Shown: piece after piece, positions 19,471-27,899 of the stretch
Position numbering within the stretch: the first letter of the stretch is position 1
Layout: each line of letters opens with the position of its first letter
Assembly (NCBI GenBank): GCA_011526385.1
Contig: WTIW01000096.1
Span: forward strand, 1-34,284
Direction: 5' to 3'
Origin: Pelagibacteraceae bacterium
GTDB taxonomy: Bacteria; Pseudomonadota; Alphaproteobacteria; Pelagibacterales; Pelagibacteraceae
Length of the DNA: 34,284 nucleotides
Made by a program: the position numbers and the translations under genes
Notes under the pieces: generated by a model
What the model saw: the letters and a program-made list of their open reading frames with translations, nothing else
Told to the model about the DNA's origin: nothing
Database searches by the model: none

Positions 19471-22400
19471 CAAAGTTTAGTTGGCATTGGTTTGTCTTGA
19501 TCTATTTTATATTTTTTTATTGCTTCTTTTGCATATTTTGATGCAATTAGCTGTTCTTTAGCTAACACACTTAATCCATATGCAACGATATGTTCTTTAT
19601 CGACTTCAAAAAATTTCCTTAAATTCTTCCTTGTATCACTTCTTCCATAACCATCTGTTCCAAGCGAATAGAAGCTTTTTGAAGTATAAGGGCGTATTTG
19701 ATCAGAATTCATTCTCATATAATCCGAAGCTGCAAGGATAGGGCCTTCCTTCTTACCCAAACATTTCTCAATATATGTTAATTTTTTTTCTTTATCTGGA
19801 TTTAACAAATTATATCTTTCAACCTCTAAACCATCTCTTCTAAGTTCATTAAAACTAGTAACACTCCAAATTTCACTATCTATTTCATATTCATTTTGAA
19901 GGATTTCTGCGGCTGCTATCATTTCTCTTAAAATAGTTCCAGAGCCAAGTAATTGAATTTTATTTTTTTTATGTTTTGAGAAATCTTTAATTTTATACAT
20001 TCCTTTCAAAATTCCTTCTTCACAACCCTTTGGCATTTCTGGATGTTGGTAGTTTTCATTCATTGTAGTTATATAATAAAAAATATTTTCATTATCTTCG
20101 TGCATTCTTTTTAGACCATCTCTAAAGATGACAGCTAATTCATAATGAAAAGTTGGATCATAGGATATACAGTTAGGTATAGTTGATGCTATTAAATGAC
20201 TATGTCCATCTTGGTGTTGCAATCCTTCTCCTGCTAAAGTTGTTCTACCTGCGGTCGCTCCTATTAAAAAACCTCGTGCTTGACTATCGCCCGCAGCCCA
20301 AGCTAAATCTCCGATTCTTTGAAAACCAAACATTGAATAAAATAAATAGATAGGAATCATTTCTGTATCATGATTTGTATAAGCAGTTCCTGCTGCAATC
20401 CAAGAAGACATGGCCCCAGCTTCATTAATACCTTCCTCTAACACCTGTCCACTTTTATCTTCTCTATAAGAACTTAATTGAGCTGAGTCCTCTGGTTCAT
20501 ATTTTTGTCCTTCATGCGCATATATACCTATCTTTTGAAAAAAACCCTCCATTCCAAAAGTTCTTGCTTCATCTGGAATAATAGGAACTAATTTTTGAGC
20601 AACATGTTTATCTCTTAAGAGACTAGTTAACATTCTTACTAGTGCCATTGTGGTAGACATTTCTTTTTCACCAGTAGATTTTGTCATAACATCAAAAATA
20701 TCTTTTTCAGGAGTTTTAATAGGTTTTGAAAATGATGTTCTTTCTGGAATGAATCCTCCTAAGTCATATCTTCTTTCTTTAAGATATTTTATTTCAGGAG
20801 AATTTTCATCTGGCTTAAAGTATTCAATATTCTTAACTTGTTCGTCAGTTAATGGTACATCAAATCTATCTCTGTAATACATTAAGTCATCTACATCTAA
20901 TTTTTTTTGTTGATGGGTTGTGTTCACACTTTCTCCGGTCTTTCCCATTCCATAACCTTTAATTGTTTTTGCTATTATTACCGTTGGACTTCCTACATTT
21001 TTAATAGCTTTGTCATAAGCCGCATAAACCTTATGAGGGTCATGACCCCCTCTATTTAATCTCCAAATATCTTTGTCTGACATTGCAGATACCATCTTTA
21101 ATGTTTCTGGAAACTTTCCAAAGAATTTCTCTCTTACATATAATCCATCGCGTGCTTTGAAAGCTTGGTATTCTCCATCAACTGTTTCGTTCATTAATTT
21201 AACTAAATGTCCAGATTTATCGTTGGCTAAGAGCGAGTCCCAATATGATCCCCAAATTACTTTTATTACATTCCATCCAGCTCCTCTAAAAATTCCCTCA
21301 AGCTCTTGAATAATTTTTCCATTTCCTCTTACAGGTCCATCTAGTCTTTGAAGATTACAGTTGATTACAAAAACTAAGTTATCAAGTTTTTCTCTAGCTG
21401 CTAAACCAATAGCACCTAAAGACTCTGGTTCATCCATCTCACCATCGCCAAGAAAGGCCCAAATTTTTCTACCTTCATCTTTAATTAAACCTCTATTAAT
21501 TAAATATTTCATAAATCTAGCCTGATATATTGCTAACATTGGTCCAAGACCCATTGAGACTGTTGGAAATTGCCAAAAGTTAGGCATCAACCAAGGATGT
21601 GGATAAGATGACAAGCCTCCTTTTTTCACTTCTTGTCTAAAACTATCTAGTTGTTTTTCATTTAATCTTCCTTCTAAAAAGGCTCTTGCATACATTCCTG
21701 GTGCGCTGTGACCCTGAAAATAAATTAAGTCTCCACCAAAATTATCATTTTTAGCACGCCAAAAATGATTCATTCCTACATCATATAAAGTTGCTGCAGA
21801 TGCAAAAGTCCCGATATGTCCACCTAATTCTGGAAATTTTTTATTTGCCCTAACAACCATTGCTGCGGCATTCCATCTTATTAAAGATCTTAATCTTCTC
21901 TCAATATTTTGATCCCCAGGTGATTTTGTTTCTTCCTCGGGAGGAATAGTATTTATGTAAGGAGTACTTTGTGTATAAGGGATTCTTGATCCTTGTCTAT
22001 ATGCTTGATCAATAAGTTGTTTAATTAAAAAATGAGCTCTTTCAGGACCCTCTTGTTCCACTACTGCACTAAGTGAATCTAACCATTCTTTTGTTTCTAG
22101 AGGATCAATATCATTTTTACTGGATACAAATTCTATTTTTTCTTTAATTTTTCTTTCAGGTACTTTTTCTTCTTTGGCTATACTTTCTTTTTTTTCTGAT
22201 TTGATAATATTTTCTGCTTCCTCAATAATTTTCTCTGTAACAGGAGGTATTTTATCCTTTAGACTATTGTTGGAAATAGTTAAGATTAAATCACCTTTTG
22301 AAACTTTATCACCAATTTTTACTTTTATATCTTCTATAGTCCCTTCTAAATTCGAAGGAACTTCTACACTAGATTTATCGCTTTCAAGAGTTACAACTGG

Positions 22401-22499
22401 GTCATTTTTTTTTAAATTGTCACCTTTTTTAACCAGTACCTCTATTATTTCTACTTGATCAAAATCTCCAATGTCTGGAACTAATAATTCTAAACTCAT
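19470..22499 (-). CDS. aceE: Pyruvate dehydrogenase E1 (homodimeric AceE type) with N-terminal lipoyl domain
   Basis: 1009 aa; residues ~1-77 lipoyl domain (LESDKSSVEVP), residues ~130 onward AceE (ETKEWLDSLSAVVEQEGPERAHFLIKQLIDQAYRQG, FLGDGEMDEPES, GHDPHKVYAAY). Confidence 0.95.
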   Translation of the reverse strand: MSLELLVPDIGDFDQVEIIEVLVKKGDNLKKNDPVVTLESDKSSVEVPSNLEGTIEDIKVKIGDKVSKGDLILTISNNSLKDKIPPVTEKIIEEAENIIKSEKKESIAKEEKVPERKIKEKIEFVSSKNDIDPLETKEWLDSLSAVVEQEGPERAHFLIKQLIDQAYRQGSRIPYTQSTPYINTIPPEEETKSPGDQNIERRLRSLIRWNAAAMVVRANKKFPELGGHIGTFASAATLYDVGMNHFWRAKNDNFGGDLIYFQGHSAPGMYARAFLEGRLNEKQLDSFRQEVKKGGLSSYPHPWLMPNFWQFPTVSMGLGPMLAIYQARFMKYLINRGLIKDEGRKIWAFLGDGEMDEPESLGAIGLAAREKLDNLVFVINCNLQRLDGPVRGNGKIIQELEGIFRGAGWNVIKVIWGSYWDSLLANDKSGHLVKLMNETVDGEYQAFKARDGLYVREKFFGKFPETLKMVSAMSDKDIWRLNRGGHDPHKVYAAYDKAIKNVGSPTVIIAKTIKGYGMGKTGESVNTTHQQKKLDVDDLMYYRDRFDVPLTDEQVKNIEYFKPDENSPEIKYLKERRYDLGGFIPERTSFSKPIKTPEKDIFDVMTKSTGEKEMSTTMALVRMLTSLLRDKHVAQKLVPIIPDEARTFGMEGFFQKIGIYAHEGQKYEPEDSAQLSSYREDKSGQVLEEGINEAGAMSSWIAAGTAYTNHDTEMIPIYLFYSMFGFQRIGDLAWAAGDSQARGFLIGATAGRTTLAGEGLQHQDGHSHLIASTIPNCISYDPTFHYELAVIFRDGLKRMHEDNENIFYYITTMNENYQHPEMPKGCEEGILKGMYKIKDFSKHKKNKIQLLGSGTILREMIAAAEILQNEYEIDSEIWSVTSFNELRRDGLEVERYNLLNPDKEKKLTYIEKCLGKKEGPILAASDYMRMNSDQIRPYTSKSFYSLGTDGYGRSDTRKNLRKFFEVDKEHIVAYGLSVLAKEQLIASKYAKEAIKKYKIDQDKPMPTKL

Positions 22500-22595
22500 T
22501 GTTTGAAAATATTATATATACCTTTTTTCTTTAAAATAGATGTTTATTTTTGGACATAGTGAAACATTTTAAAAGAAAAATTTTAAATTATTTAA

Positions 22596-23765
22596 CTAAT
22601 CTCTCTCTAAACATAAAGCTATCCCCATTCCACCTCCTATGCAAAGGGATGCAATTCCTTTTTTAGAATTTCTTCGTTTCATTTCATGGATCAATGTAAC
22701 TACAATTCTAGTTCCTGAGGCACCAATTGGATGACCTAAAGATATTGCACCTCCATTAACATTTACTTTATCTTGAGGTAATTGAAGTTCATTAATAACT
22801 GCTATGCTTTGAGCCGCAAAAGCTTCATTAATTTCAAATAATTCTACATCCTTAATTTCCCAATTTGCTTTTTTAATAGCTAATTTAATTGCTGATACTG
22901 GGCCTATACCCATAATTGATGGATCAACACCTGTATTTGACCATGATTTAATTTTGGCCAAAGGTTCAATTCCTTTATTTTCAGCATCTTTTCTTTTCAT
23001 TAAAACTACTGATGCCGCTCCATCATTTAAACCTGAGGAATTTCCAGATGTTACGGAACCATTATCTTTAAATACAGGATCTAATTTTTTTAAATCGTCA
23101 ATATTTATATCTTTTCTTGGATACTCGTCCTCAATAAGATTGCAATTTTTAATTTGAATAATTTCATCTTGAAATTTATTTTCTTTTATTGCTTTTGTAG
23201 TTTTTATTTGTGAATTGTATGCAAATTCATCCTGTTGATCTCTGGTAACATTAAATTTCTGAGCTACATTTTCAGCTGTAATTCCCATATGGTATCTATT
23301 AAAAGCATCAACTAGACCATCATTAATCATGTTATCTATAAGATTTTCTTTATTTAATTTTTTATCCATTCTAAAAAAAAGAGAATGATGCGATCTAGAC
23401 ATATTTTCTTGACCACCAGAAACGATTATATTTGCATCATTTAAAATAATTTGTTGAAAGCCGGAAATAATAGATCTTAGTCCAGATCCACATACTTGAT
23501 TTACTAAATGTGCAGGTTTTGTGTTTGGAATTCCTGCTTTTATTGCTGCTTGTCTTGCTGGGTTTTGTCCTTGACCTGCAGTTAACACTTGTCCCATTAT
23601 AACTTCGTCTACATCACTTGGATCAATTTTAGATCTTACTATTGCTTGTTTAATGCATTCACTGCCAATTACATCTGCATTAATATCTTTTAGGCTACCT
23701 TTATAACTTCCGATTGGGCTTCTTACTGCTGATGTTATAACTATATCTTCGTGGTTTTTAGGCAT
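22596..23765 (-). CDS. Acetyl-CoA C-acetyltransferase (thiolase)
   Basis: 389 aa; VNQVCGSGLRS active-site Cys, NVNGGAISLGHPIGASGTR, CIGGGMGIALCLER. Confidence 0.95.
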   Translation of the reverse strand: MPKNHEDIVITSAVRSPIGSYKGSLKDINADVIGSECIKQAIVRSKIDPSDVDEVIMGQVLTAGQGQNPARQAAIKAGIPNTKPAHLVNQVCGSGLRSIISGFQQIILNDANIIVSGGQENMSRSHHSLFFRMDKKLNKENLIDNMINDGLVDAFNRYHMGITAENVAQKFNVTRDQQDEFAYNSQIKTTKAIKENKFQDEIIQIKNCNLIEDEYPRKDINIDDLKKLDPVFKDNGSVTSGNSSGLNDGAASVVLMKRKDAENKGIEPLAKIKSWSNTGVDPSIMGIGPVSAIKLAIKKANWEIKDVELFEINEAFAAQSIAVINELQLPQDKVNVNGGAISLGHPIGASGTRIVVTLIHEMKRRNSKKGIASLCIGGGMGIALCLERD

Positions 23766-23831
23766 AATTAAACAATATTTGAATAATCAATAATTTACAT
23801 TAAAAATAAAAATAAAATAGTTTAATAATTT

Positions 23832-23908
23832 GCGCCTGTAGCTCAATTGGATAGAGCGCTTGGCTACGGACCAGGAGGTTCTGGGTTCAACTCCTAGCAG
23901 GCGCACCA
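23832..23908 (+). tRNA. tRNA-Arg (anticodon ACG)
   Basis: GCGCCTG...CAGGCGC acceptor stem, D-arm AGCTCAATTGGATAGAGC, anticodon loop CTACGGA, T-loop TTCAACT, encoded CCA. Confidence 0.95.
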
Positions 23909-23920
23909 AAAGGTAAGGAA

Positions 23921-24004
23921 ATGAAAATATCTCTTCAAGAATCAGTTATATATTTTTTTATTATTGTTTTGATAATATTATTTTTAGTAACGCTAATTAT
24001 TTAA
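23921..24004 (+). CDS. Putative 27-aa single-pass membrane microprotein MKISLQESVIYFFIIVLIILFLVTLII
   Basis: ATG 12 nt after tRNA CCA, preceded by AGGTAAGGAA; stop overlaps next ATG (TAATG). Not in ORF track (too short). Confidence 0.45.
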   Translation: MKISLQESVIYFFIIVLIILFLVTLII

Positions 24005-24408
24005 TGAAAAAAATTTTTAAACAGATCAGTAATAAACCTGGTTTTATGAAACATAACGGAGGTTTGTTTTTTAGAAAAATAACAAATGACAAATATCAAT
24101 TTAAAACAAAAATAACTAAGAAACATTTAAATAGAGCTGGAATTACCCATGGTGGTTATTTAGCATCTATAATTGATGCTGGATCTGGGACAGCAGTTCA
24201 TAGAGTGGCTGAAAATAAAATTTGTGTAACTATTTCACTGGATATAAAATTTATTGGATCTTCTAATATCGGAGATGAGATTATCGGAGATATAAAAATT
24301 GAAAAAGCTACAAAAACATTAGTTTTTGTGAACTGTGTGTTGAATTCAAAAAAAAATAAAATCGCTGTAGCATCTGGAGTTTGGAAGAAAACTAATAGGT
24401 ATTTTTAG
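24004..24408 (+). CDS. PaaI-like hotdog-fold thioesterase
   Basis: 134 aa; GITHGGYLASIIDAGSGTAVH and VTISLDIKFIGSSNIGDEI motifs. Confidence 0.87.
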   Translation: MKKIFKQISNKPGFMKHNGGLFFRKITNDKYQFKTKITKKHLNRAGITHGGYLASIIDAGSGTAVHRVAENKICVTISLDIKFIGSSNIGDEIIGDIKIEKATKTLVFVNCVLNSKKNKIAVASGVWKKTNRYF

Positions 24409-24409
24409 T

Positions 24410-26725
24410 TCAATTATTTTGCTTTTTTTTAATATTATAAGTACCTGCAATTATTAAGATTAAAAACGCAATAGGATAAACAAAGTTTTTATTGGGTCTA
24501 TTTTCATTCTCAATTTTAAATTCACTTATGAGATCCCCCATTTCAATTCCTGATTTTTTTGCTTCTCCATTCCATTTCATTGTATCAACCACTATTAGAT
24601 TATTCTCTTCAATTAAATTTATTCCATAATCTTCTAAGGTAAAACTTTCCTCAAATGTATTTTTTTCAATAACAAATAACTTATACCTTTCTCCATACTC
24701 ACTAAATCTTGTAATTTTAATTCTAATTTCTTTTTTTGGATCAAATTGTGAATTTTGAATTTGATTAATATCAAGATAGTTATACTTAGGATAAAATTTG
24801 TTTAGGACAAATTCTGGGGATAGTAGAGAAATTGAAATAACTAAAAATAATATTATTTCATACCAACGAAGTTTATTAAAAAACCATCCTTGAGTTGCAG
24901 AAGTAAACACAAGTATTCCAGTTAAAGATGTACAAATAACAATTAATGCATGCCAGATATTTTCAATCCCTATAAGAAGTAACTCATGATTAAATAAAAA
25001 TACTATTGGGAGAATTCCTGTTCTAAGGCTGTACCAAAAAGCTTGTGCGCCTGTTTTTAATGGATCCCCTCCTGAGATTGCTGCTGCAGCATAAGAGGCA
25101 AGACCTACTGGTGGTGTTACATCTGCCATTAAACCAAAGTAAAAAACAAAAAGATGTACTGCAATTAACGGAAAAATAAATCCTGATGCATTACCAACAT
25201 CAACTAAAACTGTTGCCATTAAAGAGGCAACTACTACATAATTTGCAGTTGTTGGAAGACCCATTCCTAATAACAAACATAGAATAATTGTTAAAAATAA
25301 AAGTATTGTTACATTATCCTTTGCAATAGACTCTATAACAATAATTAAATTAGTACTTAACCCTGTTGAGCCAACAGCGCCTACAATTATTCCTGCTGTA
25401 GCAATTGCTATCCCAACTCCAACCATATTCAAAGCTCCCTTTTCAAATCCAGTTACTGTTTGATTGAACCAGTTAATTATAGCTTCTTTTTTCTTTTGAC
25501 TTGTAACCAATTGTTTTAATAAATTAACTAAAATTAAGGATATAGTTGCATAAAATATTGAGTAAGAAGCAGTTAATCTTAAATAAACTAAAAGATATAT
25601 TAAAACGAATATCGGAATTAAAAAATGAAGACCTTGTAAAAAAGTTTTCTTTAAGTTGGGTACATCTTTCTCATCCATACCTTTCAAGTTTAATTTTAGA
25701 GCCTCAAGATGTGAGATGTAAAATAAAGCTATGTAAGAAATTATAGCTGGTAAAAAAGCATGCTTTACAACTTCAAAATAAGTTACACCTATAAAGCTAG
25801 CCATAACAAAAGCAGCGGCACCCATAACTGGAGGCATAATTTGTCCATTAACTGAAGAAGAAACTTCAATCGCTCCTGCTTTTTCTTTGGAAAAACCAGT
25901 CTTTTTCATAATAGGAATTGTAAATGTGCCAGTAGTTACGGTATTTGCTATTGAAGAACCAGAAATTAAGCCTGTCATACCAGAGCCCAATATTGCTGCT
26001 TTAGCTGGCCCTCCTCTCATTTTACCAACCATAGAAAATGCAAGATCAAGAAAATATTTTCCTCCACCTGCCGTTTCTAAAAGGGCACCAAATAAAACAA
26101 ATAGGAAAATAAAATCTACAGAAACACCTATAGGAATTCCAAAAATTGCTTCTTGATCTAACCATTGAAATCCAACTAATCTTTTTAAGGATAATCCACC
26201 GTGAGAAATTATATCAGGGGCATATTTTCCAAAATAAGAAAACAATAAAAAACAGATTGCAATAATTACTAAAGGAAGACCTATGACTCTTCTAGTGGCT
26301 TCAAGTAAAATACATATGCCTAATAATCCAATAATTAGTTCTATAGGTAAATTTATATTTTCAGAAATTTTTAAATTTAATAAAACACCACCTCTATCAA
26401 CAAGCTGATCATAAAAAATATAGATATATAAACAGCATAATCCACCAATTAAACTTATCAAAATATCAAAAAAATTAATTTTACTTTTTTTAAAAGTTGG
26501 AAAAATTAGAAAAGCTAAAATTAAAGCAAAACCTAAATGGATGGCTCTAGCAGGAAAACCTTTAAACATTCCAAAGTTGAAAATAAAAGGGAAGGGAGAT
26601 GCATACCAAAGTTGGAATAGGGACCATATTATTGCAATTGAGGCAACTATTTTTAAATGAATTCCTGATAAGTTTTTAGTGGGAGATAAATCTTCCTGAA
26701 TTTTATCTTTAATATTTCTTTTCAT
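24410..26725 (-). CDS. TRAP (TAXI-type) transporter fused 4TM/12TM permease with C-terminal extension
   Basis: 771 aa; GSGMTGLISGSSIANTVTTGTFTIPIMKKTGF, SSVNGQIMPPVMGAAAFVM, LGMGLPTTANYVV, DVTPPVGLASYAAAAISG; DUF3394/PDZ-like tail WNGEAKKSGIEMGDLISEFKIENENRP. Confidence 0.94.
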   Translation of the reverse strand: MKRNIKDKIQEDLSPTKNLSGIHLKIVASIAIIWSLFQLWYASPFPFIFNFGMFKGFPARAIHLGFALILAFLIFPTFKKSKINFFDILISLIGGLCCLYIYIFYDQLVDRGGVLLNLKISENINLPIELIIGLLGICILLEATRRVIGLPLVIIAICFLLFSYFGKYAPDIISHGGLSLKRLVGFQWLDQEAIFGIPIGVSVDFIFLFVLFGALLETAGGGKYFLDLAFSMVGKMRGGPAKAAILGSGMTGLISGSSIANTVTTGTFTIPIMKKTGFSKEKAGAIEVSSSVNGQIMPPVMGAAAFVMASFIGVTYFEVVKHAFLPAIISYIALFYISHLEALKLNLKGMDEKDVPNLKKTFLQGLHFLIPIFVLIYLLVYLRLTASYSIFYATISLILVNLLKQLVTSQKKKEAIINWFNQTVTGFEKGALNMVGVGIAIATAGIIVGAVGSTGLSTNLIIVIESIAKDNVTILLFLTIILCLLLGMGLPTTANYVVVASLMATVLVDVGNASGFIFPLIAVHLFVFYFGLMADVTPPVGLASYAAAAISGGDPLKTGAQAFWYSLRTGILPIVFLFNHELLLIGIENIWHALIVICTSLTGILVFTSATQGWFFNKLRWYEIILFLVISISLLSPEFVLNKFYPKYNYLDINQIQNSQFDPKKEIRIKITRFSEYGERYKLFVIEKNTFEESFTLEDYGINLIEENNLIVVDTMKWNGEAKKSGIEMGDLISEFKIENENRPNKNFVYPIAFLILIIAGTYNIKKKQNN

Positions 26726-26744
26726 TAATATAATTTTTTATCAT

Positions 26745-26775
26745 AAAAAAAAGGCCCAATAAATTGGGCCTTTTT
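26745..26775 (-). terminator. Intrinsic terminator-like hairpin between TAXI SBP and permease genes
   Basis: AAAAAGGCCCAAT-AA-ATTGGGCCTTTTT, 13-bp perfect arms, followed on the minus strand by a T-run. Confidence 0.85.
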
Positions 26776-26796
26776 GAAATCAAAATAAAGAAAAGA

Positions 26797-27801
26797 TTAC
26801 ATTAATCCAGCTTCTTTATAATATTTAATTGCACCTGGATGCAATGGAGCTGATAAACCATCCTTAATCATATTTTCTTTTTCAAGAAAACCAAATGCAG
26901 GATGTTGTTTTTTGAAATCATCAAAGTTTTCAAATACAGCTTTAGTTACTAAATAAACAAGTTCTTCTGAAACATCTGCACTAGTTACAACAGTTGCTTT
27001 CACACCAAAAGTAGTAGCATCTTTCTTTTGGCCAGTATAAGTTCCTTTTGGAATTACAGCTTGCGCATAATAATCTGCACCATTAATTAATCCTTGAACT
27101 TCTGAACCAGTAAGGTTTATTGGAGAAGCTTTAGCTGCACAAGTAGCTGCTTGTTCCATAGCTCCATTTGGAAATCCAACTGAATAACCAAATGCATCTA
27201 TTTTACCATCACACAAAGCTTTTACCTGTTCCGATGATGTAAGTTCTGTTGTAGATTTAAAGAAGCTATTGTCTACTCCCATTGCTTTCATTAATTCTTC
27301 CATAGTTCCTCTTTGTCCTGAACCAGGGTTACCAATGTTAACAACTTTACCTTTTAGTCCTTTAAAATCTTTAATTTTTGCTTTTTTTCTTGCCCAAATT
27401 TGAAATGGTTCATTGTGCACAGAGAAAACAGCTCTTAGATCACCAAATTGTTTTCCTTCCCATTTGCTTGATCCATTATATGCGTGGTACTGCCAGTCCG
27501 ATTGAGCAACACCAAATTGAAATTCTCCTTCTTTAATTTGACCAATATTGTAATTTGATCCTCCGGTTGAAGGAGCTGTACATCTATACGCTTTTTCAGT
27601 GCCTTTGCTTCTCCCGTGTTCAGCACTAATTGCAGATTTATGCAACATTTTACAGATAGCGTTACCTGTTTGGAAATAAACTCCAGTTGGCCCACCTGTG
27701 CCTATAGTAAAAAACTCAGCTGATTTTGCTACAGTTGAAATTGAAAAAATTGCTGCAAAAAAAATCAGAGAACTTGATATTGTTGATATTATTTTTTTCA
27801 T
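26797..27801 (-). CDS. TAXI family TRAP transporter solute-binding protein
   Basis: 334 aa; signal peptide, FTIGTGGPTGVYFQTGNAICKML, GQRGTMEELMKAMG; adjacent to fused permease. Confidence 0.94.
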   Translation of the reverse strand: MKKIISTISSSLIFFAAIFSISTVAKSAEFFTIGTGGPTGVYFQTGNAICKMLHKSAISAEHGRSKGTEKAYRCTAPSTGGSNYNIGQIKEGEFQFGVAQSDWQYHAYNGSSKWEGKQFGDLRAVFSVHNEPFQIWARKKAKIKDFKGLKGKVVNIGNPGSGQRGTMEELMKAMGVDNSFFKSTTELTSSEQVKALCDGKIDAFGYSVGFPNGAMEQAATCAAKASPINLTGSEVQGLINGADYYAQAVIPKGTYTGQKKDATTFGVKATVVTSADVSEELVYLVTKAVFENFDDFKKQHPAFGFLEKENMIKDGLSAPLHPGAIKYYKEAGLM

Positions 27802-27828
27802 TTTCCCTCTCTTTAAGTTTAAAAAATA

Positions 27829-27858
27829 ATTCTAACAATTATCATCTAACAATGTCCA
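27829..27858 (-). promoter_or_regulatory. Candidate sigma70-like promoter for the TAXI SBP gene
   Basis: Minus strand TGGACA-18 nt-TAGAAT in the 98-nt gap upstream of the SBP start. Confidence 0.35.
27831..27853. repeat. Short direct repeat TCTAACAAT (x2, 14-nt period) upstream of the SBP gene
   Basis: TCTAACAAT TATCA TCTAACAAT read directly. Confidence 0.7.
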
Positions 27859-27899
27859 GAAAATTAATTTAATTTAGTTTTATAGAATAATTCTAAGTT

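Noticed and set aside
22561-22595. AT-rich imperfect inverted repeat between the thiolase and aceE genes
   Set aside because: Only A/T pairs with no GC core; expected by chance at this composition.
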